The notes under the pieces: model-generated
Told to the model about the DNA's origin: nothing
What the model saw: the letters and a program-made list of their open reading frames with translations, nothing else
The model's database searches: none
Source: Dicyema japonicum
Taxonomy: Eukaryota > Dicyemida > Rhombozoa > Dicyemidae
Length of the DNA: 64,000 nt
Assembly (NCBI GenBank): GCA_011109175.1
Contig: RDEW01000047.1
Span: forward strand, 20,324 to 84,323
Direction of reading: 5' to 3'
Shown here: piece after piece, positions 11,370 through 20,815 of the stretch
How the letters are laid out: the number at the start of each line of letters is the position of its first letter
Numbering within the stretch: position 1 is the stretch's first letter
Program-made: the position numbers and the translations under genes

Positions 11370-11490
11370 GCCTAGCTACACTAAAAAGCTACGACGTACC
11401 GGAGACCTGGTGGCTTTTTTAGATAATCTCTGTTGCAATCGTGAGAGGCAATGAATGTCGGTAATGTCGGCTGGGACCACGTTTAATGGA
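11370..11490 (+). repeat. structured short repeat, copy 1 of 3
   Basis: This is a stretch of about 120 bp with a long hairpin (AAAAAGCTAC pairing with GTGGCTTTTT across a 17-nt loop). It is followed by a CTGTTGCAATCGTGAGAGGC block and a GTCGGTAATGTCGGC motif. The same order occurs at 15092-15205 and 43363-43486. It lies within the 423-bp stretch absent from the other segmental-duplication copy. Function is unknown. Confidence 0.6.
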
Positions 11491-11837
11491 CTTTTCTGTT
11501 AATTAATTTATTACTTTTGTATTTTCCTGTGTTTACGGTAATAAATCGAAAAATAACAAAAACTTGTTGAAAGAATTATAGATATTTTTGCCAGTTGATT
11601 TTTTTTCATAAGTATAATAACAAATAATTCTTCCTTGACAGTTATATCATAGAAAATTAAACAGGAAAATACACATAGTTTCGCGATATCAATCGTATCG
11701 CTAAAACTCAATCGATTGCGATCGACCAAAAAACTCCACGCGATCGACCGGTTGGCCTCCCCTGCTCTAAGTGTAGTTGTTCAAAGCGAAAGCGTCTATA
11801 CACGTTACATACAAGTTTCCCAGTCACGAACAGAAAT

Positions 11838-12200
11838 ATGGTCAATCCATCTGATCATTTTTCATCACGTCTACAAATTAGACTACTTTGGATAACCAGG
11901 CGCTTCCAAAAACAGTTTAATTACTTCAGTAAAGGCTTTATGCCTAAGGACCCTGCCGGCTCTCCCCTTGGACGCGATAGGAAAAGGTCCAAAACTATCA
12001 ATGCTCACCACATCCGAATCTTTAGTCCAAGGCGAATTGAGTCTTCGTCCAGAAAAGTTCCCAATACTCCACATGGGATGGTATTGAGCAAAACACCAGG
12101 TTTCCACGGCGAAGCTTAAACTAGACAAGAGTCTACTTTTAATCCATTCGAAAATCCGACAGATGATGGTTATGTCAAAATCGGCCAGCCATCAATTTTC
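11838..12200 (-). mobile_element. Ty3/gypsy-like integrase relic, copy 1
   Basis: The minus frame 12128-11883 holds LNSPWTKDSDVVSIDSFGPF followed by PIASKGRAG and KAFTEVIKLF. This matches the start of the DDE integrase core of LTR retrotransposons (PW....iD..GP.P.S..G and FT.....), with the first Asp of the triad at SIDSFGP. The zinc-finger region upstream and the rest of the core are lost. The second copy is at 26318-26587. Confidence 0.6.
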
Positions 12201-12725
12201 CATGATAACAGTCTATTAATGAACAAAAATCTTTGTTTTATAACAAGAAGTATCAAGAAAAGTCTAAAATCTAAAGAATAAGGTAAATTTTATACCAAAA
12301 GTCCTAAAATCGACGTCAAATGCTGTATTTGTATCTCAGTAAATGATTCAGCCTAATTCTGACTCCTAGGATACCTTAGCCTGTAATATTGACCTTTCCA
12401 CGCTTTCTACAGGTCACAGTGCCAAATAACCTTTCATAAACGTCTCCACTAAGTAGCCAAGAAGAATTTTAGCATCATTTGTAACTACAAATTCATAAAT
12501 CGATTTACTCTTAGAATTCTGTGGTCCTAGAACTTCCTTTAGTTTTTCGTCTAGGAATTTCTAAGTTTACCACTTTGCCATACAAGAAGGTTCGTCTCCA
12601 AATTTGATTTGTTCATGTGATAGAGAAAAACAGAAAATTAAATTATTAAAAATATTAATGGTAAATATATATTTTTATCATTTAAATTTTCGTATCCCCG
12701 GAAAAATTTCCACGTTATCTCCCTC
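12201..12725. other. duplicated non-coding sequence
   Basis: Nearly identical to 26590-27120. No coding capacity or known repeat was recognised. Confidence 0.4.
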
Positions 12726-12738
12726 ATTGGATATCAAC

Positions 12739-12785
12739 CCCGGCTTCCCACTTGCTGGCGAAGCCGGGGTTAATAATTTAATTTA
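12739..12785 (+). mobile_element. 47-bp hairpin insertion with 13-bp target duplication
   Basis: ATTGGATATCAAC is present at 12726-12738 and again at 12786-12798. The segmental-duplication partner (near 27119) has it once, so it preserves the empty site. The insert, together with the last bases of the left repeat, forms an almost perfect 12-bp hairpin (AACCCCGGCTTC with GAAGCCGGGGTT). It ends in GGGGTTAATAATTTAATTTA, like the tails of SINE family B. Confidence 0.8.
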
Positions 12786-12879
12786 ATTGGATATCAACTA
12801 AAGCCGTCAGAAGCCTTGATGTAAATAAGCTTCTGTAGCGTTTTCAACCTACTGTTAACGAAAGCGAAGCTTCTGCGTG

Positions 12880-13165
12880 AAGTTCGCGTCGACTTGGCGC
12901 GCCTAAGTTGTGGTCATTATTTTAATTTATATTCAAATCTTTACAGGATTGGATAATCGTTCTCTCCACTATACCCATCGTGCTTTCTTGACGACCAGAA
13001 GACGGGTCAACTTTTCTTTTGTCGGGATCCACCTTCTAGTTCTCTACAGAACCGAATATATTTGTCGGATCTCAAGGAGCTTCCGATCTTGCCAGCAAAG
13101 TTTTTGTTAGTCTCCGGTTTTTTCACTTGAAAGGACCGGGGTTAAATAAATAAATTCCCCGTTAT
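12880..13165 (+). repeat. short repeat ending GGGGTTAAATAAATAAA
   Basis: Present in both segmental-duplication copies (the other near 27215-27490). It ends in ACCGGGGTTAAATAAATAAA, the same kind of 3' tail as SINE family B and as the 47-bp insertion upstream, so it may be another LINE-dependent short element. No internal promoter boxes are obvious. Confidence 0.4.
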
Positions 13166-13285
13166 CTCTTGGACAGATTCCATGAAAATTGAAGATACTT
13201 CTAAAATTACGGAACGATGAACTTCTGGAAAATCTGAGTCTTCAATGCATCTAGAATCCTTAATACAAGAACCAAAGAACTGCCG

Positions 13286-13900
13286 TTGCGACTACAAAGA
13301 ACCAGGACACTTTTATATTTGTTACTCCACTTTCGTCATATTTTACCGCTTATTTGTATCAAGGTAGTTTTAATTTGCACTTGTATTTTTTGGTGGTCAA
13401 TTTTGTCTAAAAACGTGCTTATATTAATTGACTTTAATTCCCGCGTAAAAATACCTAATAAAAACAAAACATACAATTTCCTTTACTCAGCCCATAACGT
13501 CACATATTGTATCAATGACAGCAGTTCTGCAGTCCCTGGTAAGAATATTATATCTCTTTTGGCTGTCTGGATTTTTCTTTACTCCCTCTTAAGTTTCGTA
13601 GGTTTCTACTTTGGATGTAAGCGAAAGGTAGGTTTTTGATACATTTAGACTAATATTCTGGTGTTTAACAAATTTCCTCGAACAATTCCCAATATTTCAA
13701 TCAATGTTGCCGGGAGAGACTTTTTATACGTTTTCTGTAGTCTGTACTCATTTTGCTGCATTTTTGATGGAATATGGTAAATATTTGAATCATTATTAAG
13801 GGATTACTCTTTCTTTAACATGTACGGACAACTGTTGTTGTTAGTTGTGTTGACTCTAATGGCCATCAGTCTTGCTTCGTTCATATTCGTGTACTACTAA
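13286..13900 (+). CDS. synaptophysin/MARVEL-type four-span membrane protein
   Basis: Exons are about 13286-13627, 13649-13776 and 13801-13900 (TAA stop); introns are 21 and 24 nt, both GT-AG. The translation shows four hydrophobic spans. Around the second span the sequence DSSSAVPGKN runs into LLAVWIFLYSLLS, which matches the synaptophysin signature (SSS-A then FLYS). Span three starts RDFLYVFCSLY and ends DGIWDYS, paralleling the DFL...W of the family. Span four is NMYGQLLLLVVL onwards. Family members are vesicle membrane proteins. The N-terminus is unresolved: no in-frame ATG lies in the first exon, so a further 5' exon is missing, displaced or inside the duplicated segment that ends at about 13305. 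Family assignment is inference from pattern. Confidence 0.6.
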
Positions 13901-15090
13901 TTGCTGTGTGAGGATTATTGGTGATAGTGGAGGGCCTTCAATTCTGGGATATACATCATTAACCGTTTTTATTCAAATTTTTTTCTATTTTGTGAAATGT
14001 ACTATTGACTTTGATATGTGAACTTTTCATATTTGGTGGTCAGACATATGTGGTAATTAACGTGGTTATGTCTTATCAGTTGCCTATACTCTTTGCTCGT
14101 AAGAGGCATTAGTTGCGATCCAACACGGTTCAGTAAAGTAGTTGATCTGCTTACAATGACGGACACTGGCTCACATTGAAATGTCCATCTAATATTGTGC
14201 GAGAATTTTTCATCACAAGACAATTTTTAACGCGTGGTCCACAAATGAGATAGAAAAATCTTTTTAATATTAAAGATATCTTAGGAATTATGTAGGAATG
14301 GGATCGTGGTACAAGCGATATGTTTTTATTCTAACATTGTCGACTTACTTTTCATTCCATAAAATTTAATCCTCGTTGCGTCATTATACTAAGAATCATT
14401 ATTGGAACATAAGAAAAAAAAGTCAGTTCTTAGTCTATTTAAAAGAAGCCGTTTATTCTGATTTGTGGGGTATCTTTATAAATAGTCTAGTTGCATATGT
14501 TTTCGCAAAAAAATCTTATAGTTTTCCTGGTTCAGACAACTGGAGGAATAATTGAAAATCGCTTCTATTTTTCAAAAACATGGACGTCCGGCAACAATCA
14601 GAGGTATCGCATGACATATGTGAGACCCAGTTGCTTCTCAAGTTGCCATTAAAGCAATTTAAAATGTGTCAGCAGCAACCAATTATTTAAGGTATTTTTT
14701 ATAATATTAAATTCGTATTTAGAATAGAAAAGTTGTAATTATCAAGAGCAAACCAAAGCAATCATATTAAACATTCCGATACTCTAATATAAAGATGACT
14801 ATATAAAAATTATGTCACTATTCACATGTCCAGTAGAACCATTCGAAAGACCAATGATAACCAAATTAACTACTTCTTGACCATGACTCGTTCCACCGTT
14901 CAGACTTGTCTCCAAGACAACATTGTCCTTTGAGGAAAGAATAGTTGGATCCTCTTGATGCCGGCCAGGCATTGACCGTCTCCTAAGTAACGTGGATCCA
15001 ACAACGGGATTGGAGGAAAGGAAAATAATTCTAGACCAACTAGCTATATAGCATCATTAAATAACTTAATTAAAATAATCTATTAATTAA
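13901..15090. other. intergenic, mostly unrecognised
   Basis: A minus-strand frame at 14223-14002 is open but unassignable. A minus-strand SINE family B fragment lies at about 14935-15000 (CCTGGCCGGCATCA block). The rest is AT-rich sequence with nothing I can support. Confidence 0.35.
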
Positions 15091-15091
15091 T

Positions 15092-15205
15092 CTAGAAAGC
15101 CACGACGCACGTGAGACCCGGTGGCTACACCAGTTGATCTCTGTTGCAATCGTGAAAGGCAACGCAACGTCGATAATGTCGGCGAGGTACACTTTGGATA
15201 GATGG
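15092..15205 (+). repeat. structured short repeat, copy 2 of 3
   Basis: AGAAAGCCACGACGCACGTG, then CCGGTGGCT, CTGTTGCAATCGTGAAAGGC, AACGCAACGTCGATAATGTC and CACTTTGGATAGATGGC follow in the same order as in the copies at 11370 and 43363. The first stem is partly decayed (GTGGCTACACC instead of GTGGCTTTTT). The GTTGC/GCAAC stem is intact. Confidence 0.6.
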
Positions 15206-16102
15206 CAGTTTTAAATATGATTTACTATCTATAAATTGTAATTCAAAAAAAATCGGGTCAAATTTTCCAAATAAAACCTTCCAAAAATAGGCCCATGGCT
15301 ATCTAAGAACTCGTGTTACGAAAGTTGTTCAAAATATACCTTCTTGTCGATTCTAGTAAGTCTCAGGTCATAGTTTTACAACGACTAACTTAACCTCTTA
15401 GATGAATTTCATAAGTAAAAGGCTAGACAAGCCTAAAGGACATATATTCTTTCGATATTGATAGACATGTCAAAGACATCACTATTAAACCAGCAACTGT
15501 TAACTTAACCATCAAAGTTAATTGTGGTTCATCGATTTTACAAGACCACTCAAATCGTTAAAAATCACTGAAAGAACGCAAACATACATTCAATCGCTGG
15601 TAATCGAAAGACTTTGGAGTAACTTAATGTCCAAAATTACGTATGAGGCTGAGGTTCGGTGATGTAATATTAAGTTTAACGAATAGATAAATAATAATTT
15701 CAAATGGACTGTAAAGTATCCAGAAAAAAGTGTATTAGTGACATAGCTGGAAACATGTTAGATTGTTGAGAAGAGTTATTAACACTAAAATCTGTTAAAA
15801 TCACTATAAGTGGAATCGTCCTATTATTTCTCAAATACAAATTTACAGAATGTGTCAATCAGATTGATTAATTCTTTAATATCTAAAAATTATTTATTTG
15901 GTCAATAATGAATTATATCTCGTATTCGATAAAAATCTTGGTTAAGTTTGTGCATGAAATGTTTTTATTTGGCAGATACATTAAGTTTGAATGAAAAATT
16001 GTCCATATTTAGGTCAAATATATGAATAATTGATTTCATAAAATCGTTCTAATTAAACAGATTTTTTCAGTTTAACTGATATTGTTACGCTAAGAAAACG
16101 TA
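15206..16102. other. calpain upstream region
   Basis: About 900 bp of AT-rich sequence with no recognisable gene or repeat. The calpain ATG at 16103 is preceded by TAAGAAAACGTA. I see no defined promoter element. Confidence 0.35.
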
Positions 16103-18356
16103 ATGATTTCTGAAGAGGACAGATTTAAGCAGCTGCTAGATATATGTTTAAAAGAAAACACACTTTTTTTAGATAACGAATTTACACGTTCATTTTAGTT
16201 TATTTTATAAAGTCAATAACTTCGATGGAATTTCAGATTTTAAATTGAAACGTATAACGGTACTTTAAGTTTGTGTTAATATTTTCAATTCAAATATTTA
16301 ATTGTAGGATGTTTATTCGAATTCAGAGTTCATAGTCGATGATGCTACAAGAAGAGATGTAAACCAAGGACGATTAGGTGAAGCTAATTTTGACTTAATT
16401 TATAGGTAACTGCTGGTTTCTCGCGGCAGTTGCATCGTTAACACTACGTAAAGATCTTTTGCTTAAGGTTATTGGAATGAATATTGGAATAAATTATGCA
16501 GGAATTTATTACATGAAATTTTGGATTGGGGGAATTTACCGAGGTATCATAATCGACGATATACTTCCTTTTAATGGTGATGAACCTCTATTCGCGTGGT
16601 CAACAACTTTGAGGGAAAGTTGGATATGTTTGCTAGAGAAAGCCTATGCCAAGTATCTAATGTCTATAATATGCAGATTATCTGGTTCGTATGATGCTTT
16701 AAAATATGGAAATTTGATGGAGGGAATGCTCGACCTTATGGGTGGAATTGGAATTATTCAATCAGTCTCTGAAATATCAAATCATGACACTATACCAAAT
16801 TTAGTGAAACAAGCTAGTGATATGAACGGTTTAGCGATGTGTGCAATAAACGTTGATTTAGTGGAAAAATTTTAGAAAGATGGTAACGCAAATATATTGA
16901 AAAATGGACTCGTCAACAAACATGCTTATTCTATCACGGGATCAATTAATCCAAATGATAAAGCAGATGACATTAGACATAAATATCCATCTGAATTGTT
17001 ACTTAGACTGAGAAATCCATGGGGACATGTAGAGTGGAATGGGCCATGGTCCGATTCTTCAGATGAATGGAAAGGTATTGATGAAGACACCAAAAAAGAA
17101 ATCGGACTTGTATATAAAGATGATGGGGAATTTTGGTATTTTGAGTAGCAAATATTTTTAGGATAAGCTATACGGATTTTCTCGACAATTTCAAATCTAT
17201 ATCTGTTTGTATTCCTATCGAAGAAGGAATGAAGGATTATAGCTTTAATGACACGTGGCACGATCAAGTTTTTCCCAATTGTATGTGTATTTAACGATGT
17301 TAGATCCATATCGTAATTTCTCCATAGGAGCCCAAGAAGAACTAATAGTTTATCTGTGTCTTTCTCACTATGATTATCGAAGAAATGGACTAGACATGCC
17401 AAAGACAAGAATAGAAATTTATGACGAAAATAAGTATATAAAAATCAAAGATAATAGAATATTGATTTACAGATCAATTCAACAAGAAAGAGATCACCTA
17501 TTTAGTTTATCTCTTAAGCCTGCTAATTATTTTGTTAACATCACTAAATTTGACGGACTTGATGGACGTTTTTACCTTAGAATTGTTTCTAAAGGAAACA
17601 TCACTGCAAGGCAATATTAATTAAACATAATTATAGAATGCTTGGACAAACATTATTTAGTCATAAAAAAGTGCCTTAATTGATTACTTTAGGAAATTTA
17701 TAATTTTAACAACTCTATGACACCTGATGTGACGAATAAATTTAAGAAACATGGAGATTCTAAAATGAAAATTGATAAAAAGGCAAAATTCTCAACGAAT
17801 TAAAAACGTCAAGTACCCAATAGATTTATTTTTAGACACAAATGAACCAACGTTCAGCTGTTTGATTGTAAATGAGATTTTTTTACATTGTCTGGTTTTA
17901 TTTGATTATATGTTACTTAGAAAAAGTCGGAGGTACGACTTAGTTATGAAAAATTTCAAGAAATATGGAACATGTTGTGCAAAGCCGAAGTTTGAGGTTT
18001 TATTTCATTTCTAGAAGTCATTTATGAAATTTGCATCTAAAAATAATGGAAAAATTAAAAATATGTGCGCAGCTTTCAAGGATTTCGGTTTGGATTGTTA
18101 ATTGACTTAAGGCTACACTCTCGGGATACCTGAATTGGATTTATTGGCGACCAAATACACAGACGAGAATGGAAATTTACCTTTTGATTGTTTTTTCATA
18201 TGTTTGGTGAAAATAAAAAACTGCTACGGTTTGAAATTCTAAATATTTTTAGAGCAATTTAGTAATATGCTAAAAGAAGAAAATAAAACGTTTGGCATTC
18301 AAGAGGTTTGAAATTATAAAGATATTCCTTAGTTTATGCAATTGAGACTAACATAA
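16103..18356 (+). CDS. classical calpain (Ca2+-dependent cysteine protease)
   Basis: Sixteen exons encode 616 residues: 16103-16187, 16213-16259, 16308-16377, 16406-16652, 16677-16851, 16876-17135, 17162-17280, 17304-17610, 17637-17670, 17693-17782, 17814-17894, 17921-17989, 18015-18087, 18112-18228, 18253-18305, 18333-18356. The introns are 22-31 nt except one of 48, and those before exons 9 and 11 are GC-AG. Exon 1 gives LLDICLKENTLFLDNEF, the usual calpain N-terminal block. The CysPc protease core has EFIVDDATRRDVNQGRLGNC with Cys70, then FLAAVASLTL, AYAKLSGSYDALK, His224 in KHAYSIT and Asn255 in LRNPWG. A C2-like domain follows (about 300-450), then a penta-EF-hand region (RLSYEKFQEIW; NNGKIKNMCAAFKDFG; FDCFFICLVKIK; final IQEFMQLRLT). 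All three catalytic residues are present. The usual GDCW is GNCW. It cleaves cytosolic proteins in response to calcium. Confidence 0.93.
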
Positions 18357-19110
18357 GTCGAACAACTAATCTACTAACGGAAAATTCACAATTAATTAAC
18401 GATAACAAAAAAACTCACAATAACTAAACTTTCAGTTGGTTACTAATTTAATTATTTGTTTATCTTTGCCATCAACGTGGAATAAGAAAACAAAGAAACT
18501 GAAGACTCTTTCAATATAATCTGTTGTCGCAACTGAATTTGTGGAGATTTGTGTAGACACGGAGATCAATACAGATACGGCTGTAACGAATAACAAATCC
18601 GACATTTTTGTATATGTTAAGAGAAAAAATACGATTAATTTTGTTGAAATTCGGATCACTTTTCAAAACTACCAAAAGCAGGTCGAGGTAGAACAGTTCC
18701 TATGACCTACTGGAGAACGACTTGAGATTATCGTTGCGCAAAAATGAAAATAATCCTTGTGGTCATCACCTTGGATAAAATTATCTCCAGATTCTTCAAA
18801 GGCCACCTGGATGCCTTCAAGGTGGAGGAGAGAGTCAAAGCTTATATACAGACGGTAGTGTTACGGAAGACTTTGGAAAGTATGCAAGCTGAAAAGAGGC
18901 ATGGAGTATCAATGCCTGTTGATGAGGAAGACGGCATGGAATGTCAACCTAGGGTAGTCTCTGAATGTGGTGTATGCAGCGACGCGAACACGCCTATAAA
19001 GGCGATAGGGGTGGACCCCAAGAAGAGAAGATTGAGTTAGACGGGCGTTATAAATATTACTTTTACTTATTGTTTGATTAAAAAAATAATATTTGGAAGA
19101 GTTAATTAGT
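18357..19110. other. calpain downstream region, two unassigned frames
   Basis: A minus-strand ATG frame starting near 18615 (MSDLLFVTAVSVLISVS, signal-peptide-like) runs to 18432. It might be the first exon of a small gene, but I found no convincing continuation. A plus frame (18744-19040) is Lys/Arg/Glu-rich and ends DPKKRRLS. It may belong to the LINE 3' end that follows. Neither is supported further. Confidence 0.25.
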
Positions 19111-19117
19111 TAAAAGT

Positions 19118-19240
19118 AAATGGAACATGGGAAGAACACCGAGCAAGAATGAGATGGCTACTCGAGGCGGCCGGAATCATTTGACGTGTATGTAGTTATT
19201 TAATTGTTGGTGATTTTTGGTTTCTAATAATAATAATAAT
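19118..19240 (+). mobile_element. LINE 3' end with (TAA)n tail
   Basis: The translation WEEHRARMRWLLEAAG parallels the REEHRERMKILMNASG terminus of the LINE at 8601-9335. The piece ends in TTTCTAATAATAATAATAAT, a microsatellite tail. Only the last 40 or so codons remain. Confidence 0.6.
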
Positions 19241-19625
19241 TACTCCCTTGACAATCTGTTCTACGACAGATTCTATCGCAGCTAGATGAATTAGTAATCC
19301 TCAATGACAAAAAATCTCACATTCGAACAGCTTTCATCGCTGGGCATTTCAATACTTCTCCGAACCTCACTGTATGTTCTTCATCGCTATCTTCGGCGAT
19401 ATCCTGGAAAGTTATAAATGACTTCCACTCTGACCATAATCAGATTCTTCTTTCATCAAGCTACTTCGATTATTGTAAAGCCACAGAATACCATACTAAA
19501 TTATAAACTTGCAAAAAGAGATTCATTCAACAAAGAAACAGAAAAAATAGTACAATCCGACACAGAAGTGGGTCAAAATTTCCCTAATTTTGAGATTTTC
19601 TCAAAAAATTGAGGATTTTCTTAAA
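19241..19625 (+). mobile_element. APE-endonuclease LINE scrap
   Basis: Around 19345-19500 the plus strand reads, in one frame, as a GHFNTSPNL-like segment, then FHSDHNQILLSSS. This resembles the D-F-N and SDHN motifs of the LINE apurinic endonuclease. It continues with YKLAKRDSFN, typical of the spacer after the endonuclease. Stops interrupt it. Confidence 0.5.
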
Positions 19626-19930
19626 AAAGCATAAATTTATTTTTATAATAAAAAATTACAAACGTGTAAATTATATATTTTTATTTTGATAAGAAATATG
19701 TCAGTTTCATGCGATTTTGTATTTTTCGTAGTTGATGTGCAATACAGTCTAACCTCCATTTGGAATATCAAGTTTTTCAAAAACATAGGTTGCTCCAAAA
19801 ATAGAAATTACTTAAAAATCGTACGAAAATTTGTTATAATTGAGTACATAACTATACTTCGTTGATTAAAAACCTTAGAATTTAACGGAAAACTAAAATT
19901 AAAGTAATCAGTAGTTTTTTGTCCATGACC
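19626..19930. other. AT-rich, nothing recognised
   Basis: No coding or repeat feature could be identified between the LINE scrap and the transposase relic. Confidence 0.35.
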
Positions 19931-20815
19931 ATATTTAAATTTTAAATTGCGCATGAATATTTTTTCTAAAATAATAAAAATCTTTAAGACAATTCGGCAA
20001 CATATTTAAAATGTTTTCCTCAACTTTATTTATGTTATCAATAGCTATTCTGATAGTTACATATTCAGCCTCAATTCCATTATAAAAATTTTGCTCATGA
20101 CTCAGGGTTATTTTTTCTAAAACATATTCGATAGCTATTTCAATTTTATTCATTGATGAAATGACCATTACGATTATCGGATTGGTGTTTTCTAAAAACT
20201 TTTTCCCAACAATTAATAATGATTTCTGATGAAACCTCCTTCCATGCATCAGAAGTCAATAATAGCACTTGAAGTAAATTTATCTTCTTTAGGGACTCAA
20301 TAAAAAATTCTTGATCGTCAGTGAAACATAAATAATCTATTAAAGATGTAAAATAGTGCTCCTTGACAATTTGATAATTCTACAATCCAGTGGCTTGACT
20401 ACTGGGGTTGTGTTTTTAGGTAAGAAAAATAAGTCCATGTTAGAGAATTCCAGATTATTATGAGTCTCTGCATTGTCGAATAGAAGAATAATTTACCGAT
20501 TTTGTGATAAAAAATGTTCATTAATCCTATGGGGCCAACATCTCTTCACATCTTTTCTCATACATGAATTTTTGGATGAAGAATTGACAACACTATGGTT
20601 TTTCGGGAGGAAATTCTTAGAGCAAACTTTCCAATAATCAAATAGTCTAATTTTTCTCCTGTATAGTTCCAGCAGAGCAAGACAGTTATTTTTTCTTTGT
20701 TCTGTTTGAAACCAAATGATTCTTCTTTGTTTAAAATAAAATTTTTTTTGACTACGTCTGAAAAAAGACACGTTTCGTCGCAATTGAAAATGTTTTGTTT
20801 ATGCATATTCGTCAA
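19931..20815 (-). mobile_element. pogo/jerky-type DDE transposase relic
   Basis: Minus-strand reading from 20815: NIFNCDETCLF (first Asp of the DDE core), KQNKEKITVLLCWNYTGEKL, LDYLIIGK. After a frame break come LLFDNAETHNN (second Asp), LFFLPKNTTPVVKPLD (conserved LPxNTT..xPLD motif) and, near 20245, AWKEVSSEIIINCWEK. These are the landmarks of DDE_1 transposases of the pogo/Tigger/jerky group in the right order. The N-terminal DNA-binding part has been cut off by the LINE copy that starts at 20816. Frameshifts and stops make it inactive. Confidence 0.82.

Larger units (their letters stand above)
6975..13305. repeat. segmental duplication, copy 1
   Basis: This segment is collinear with 20813-27638 and reads as nearly identical line after line. 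Differences are mostly insertions. Copy 1 has a SINE at 7852-8165 and a 47-bp hairpin at 12739-12785 that copy 2 lacks, plus a 423-bp stretch at about 11242-11664. Copy 2 carries an extra LINE family 1 piece and several short doublets. Content is transposon debris only. The right boundary (CAAAGAACCAG) abuts the synaptophysin-like gene. Confidence 0.85.

Noticed and set aside
13628-13648. Reading the 3' part of the synaptophysin-like gene as unrelated short frames
   Set aside because: Removing the 21- and 24-nt introns gives a continuous frame with the expected third and fourth membrane spans, which chance would not produce.
16926-17408. 160-codon minus-strand open frame
   Set aside because: It is the shadow of the calpain exons on the other strand and lacks any family resemblance.
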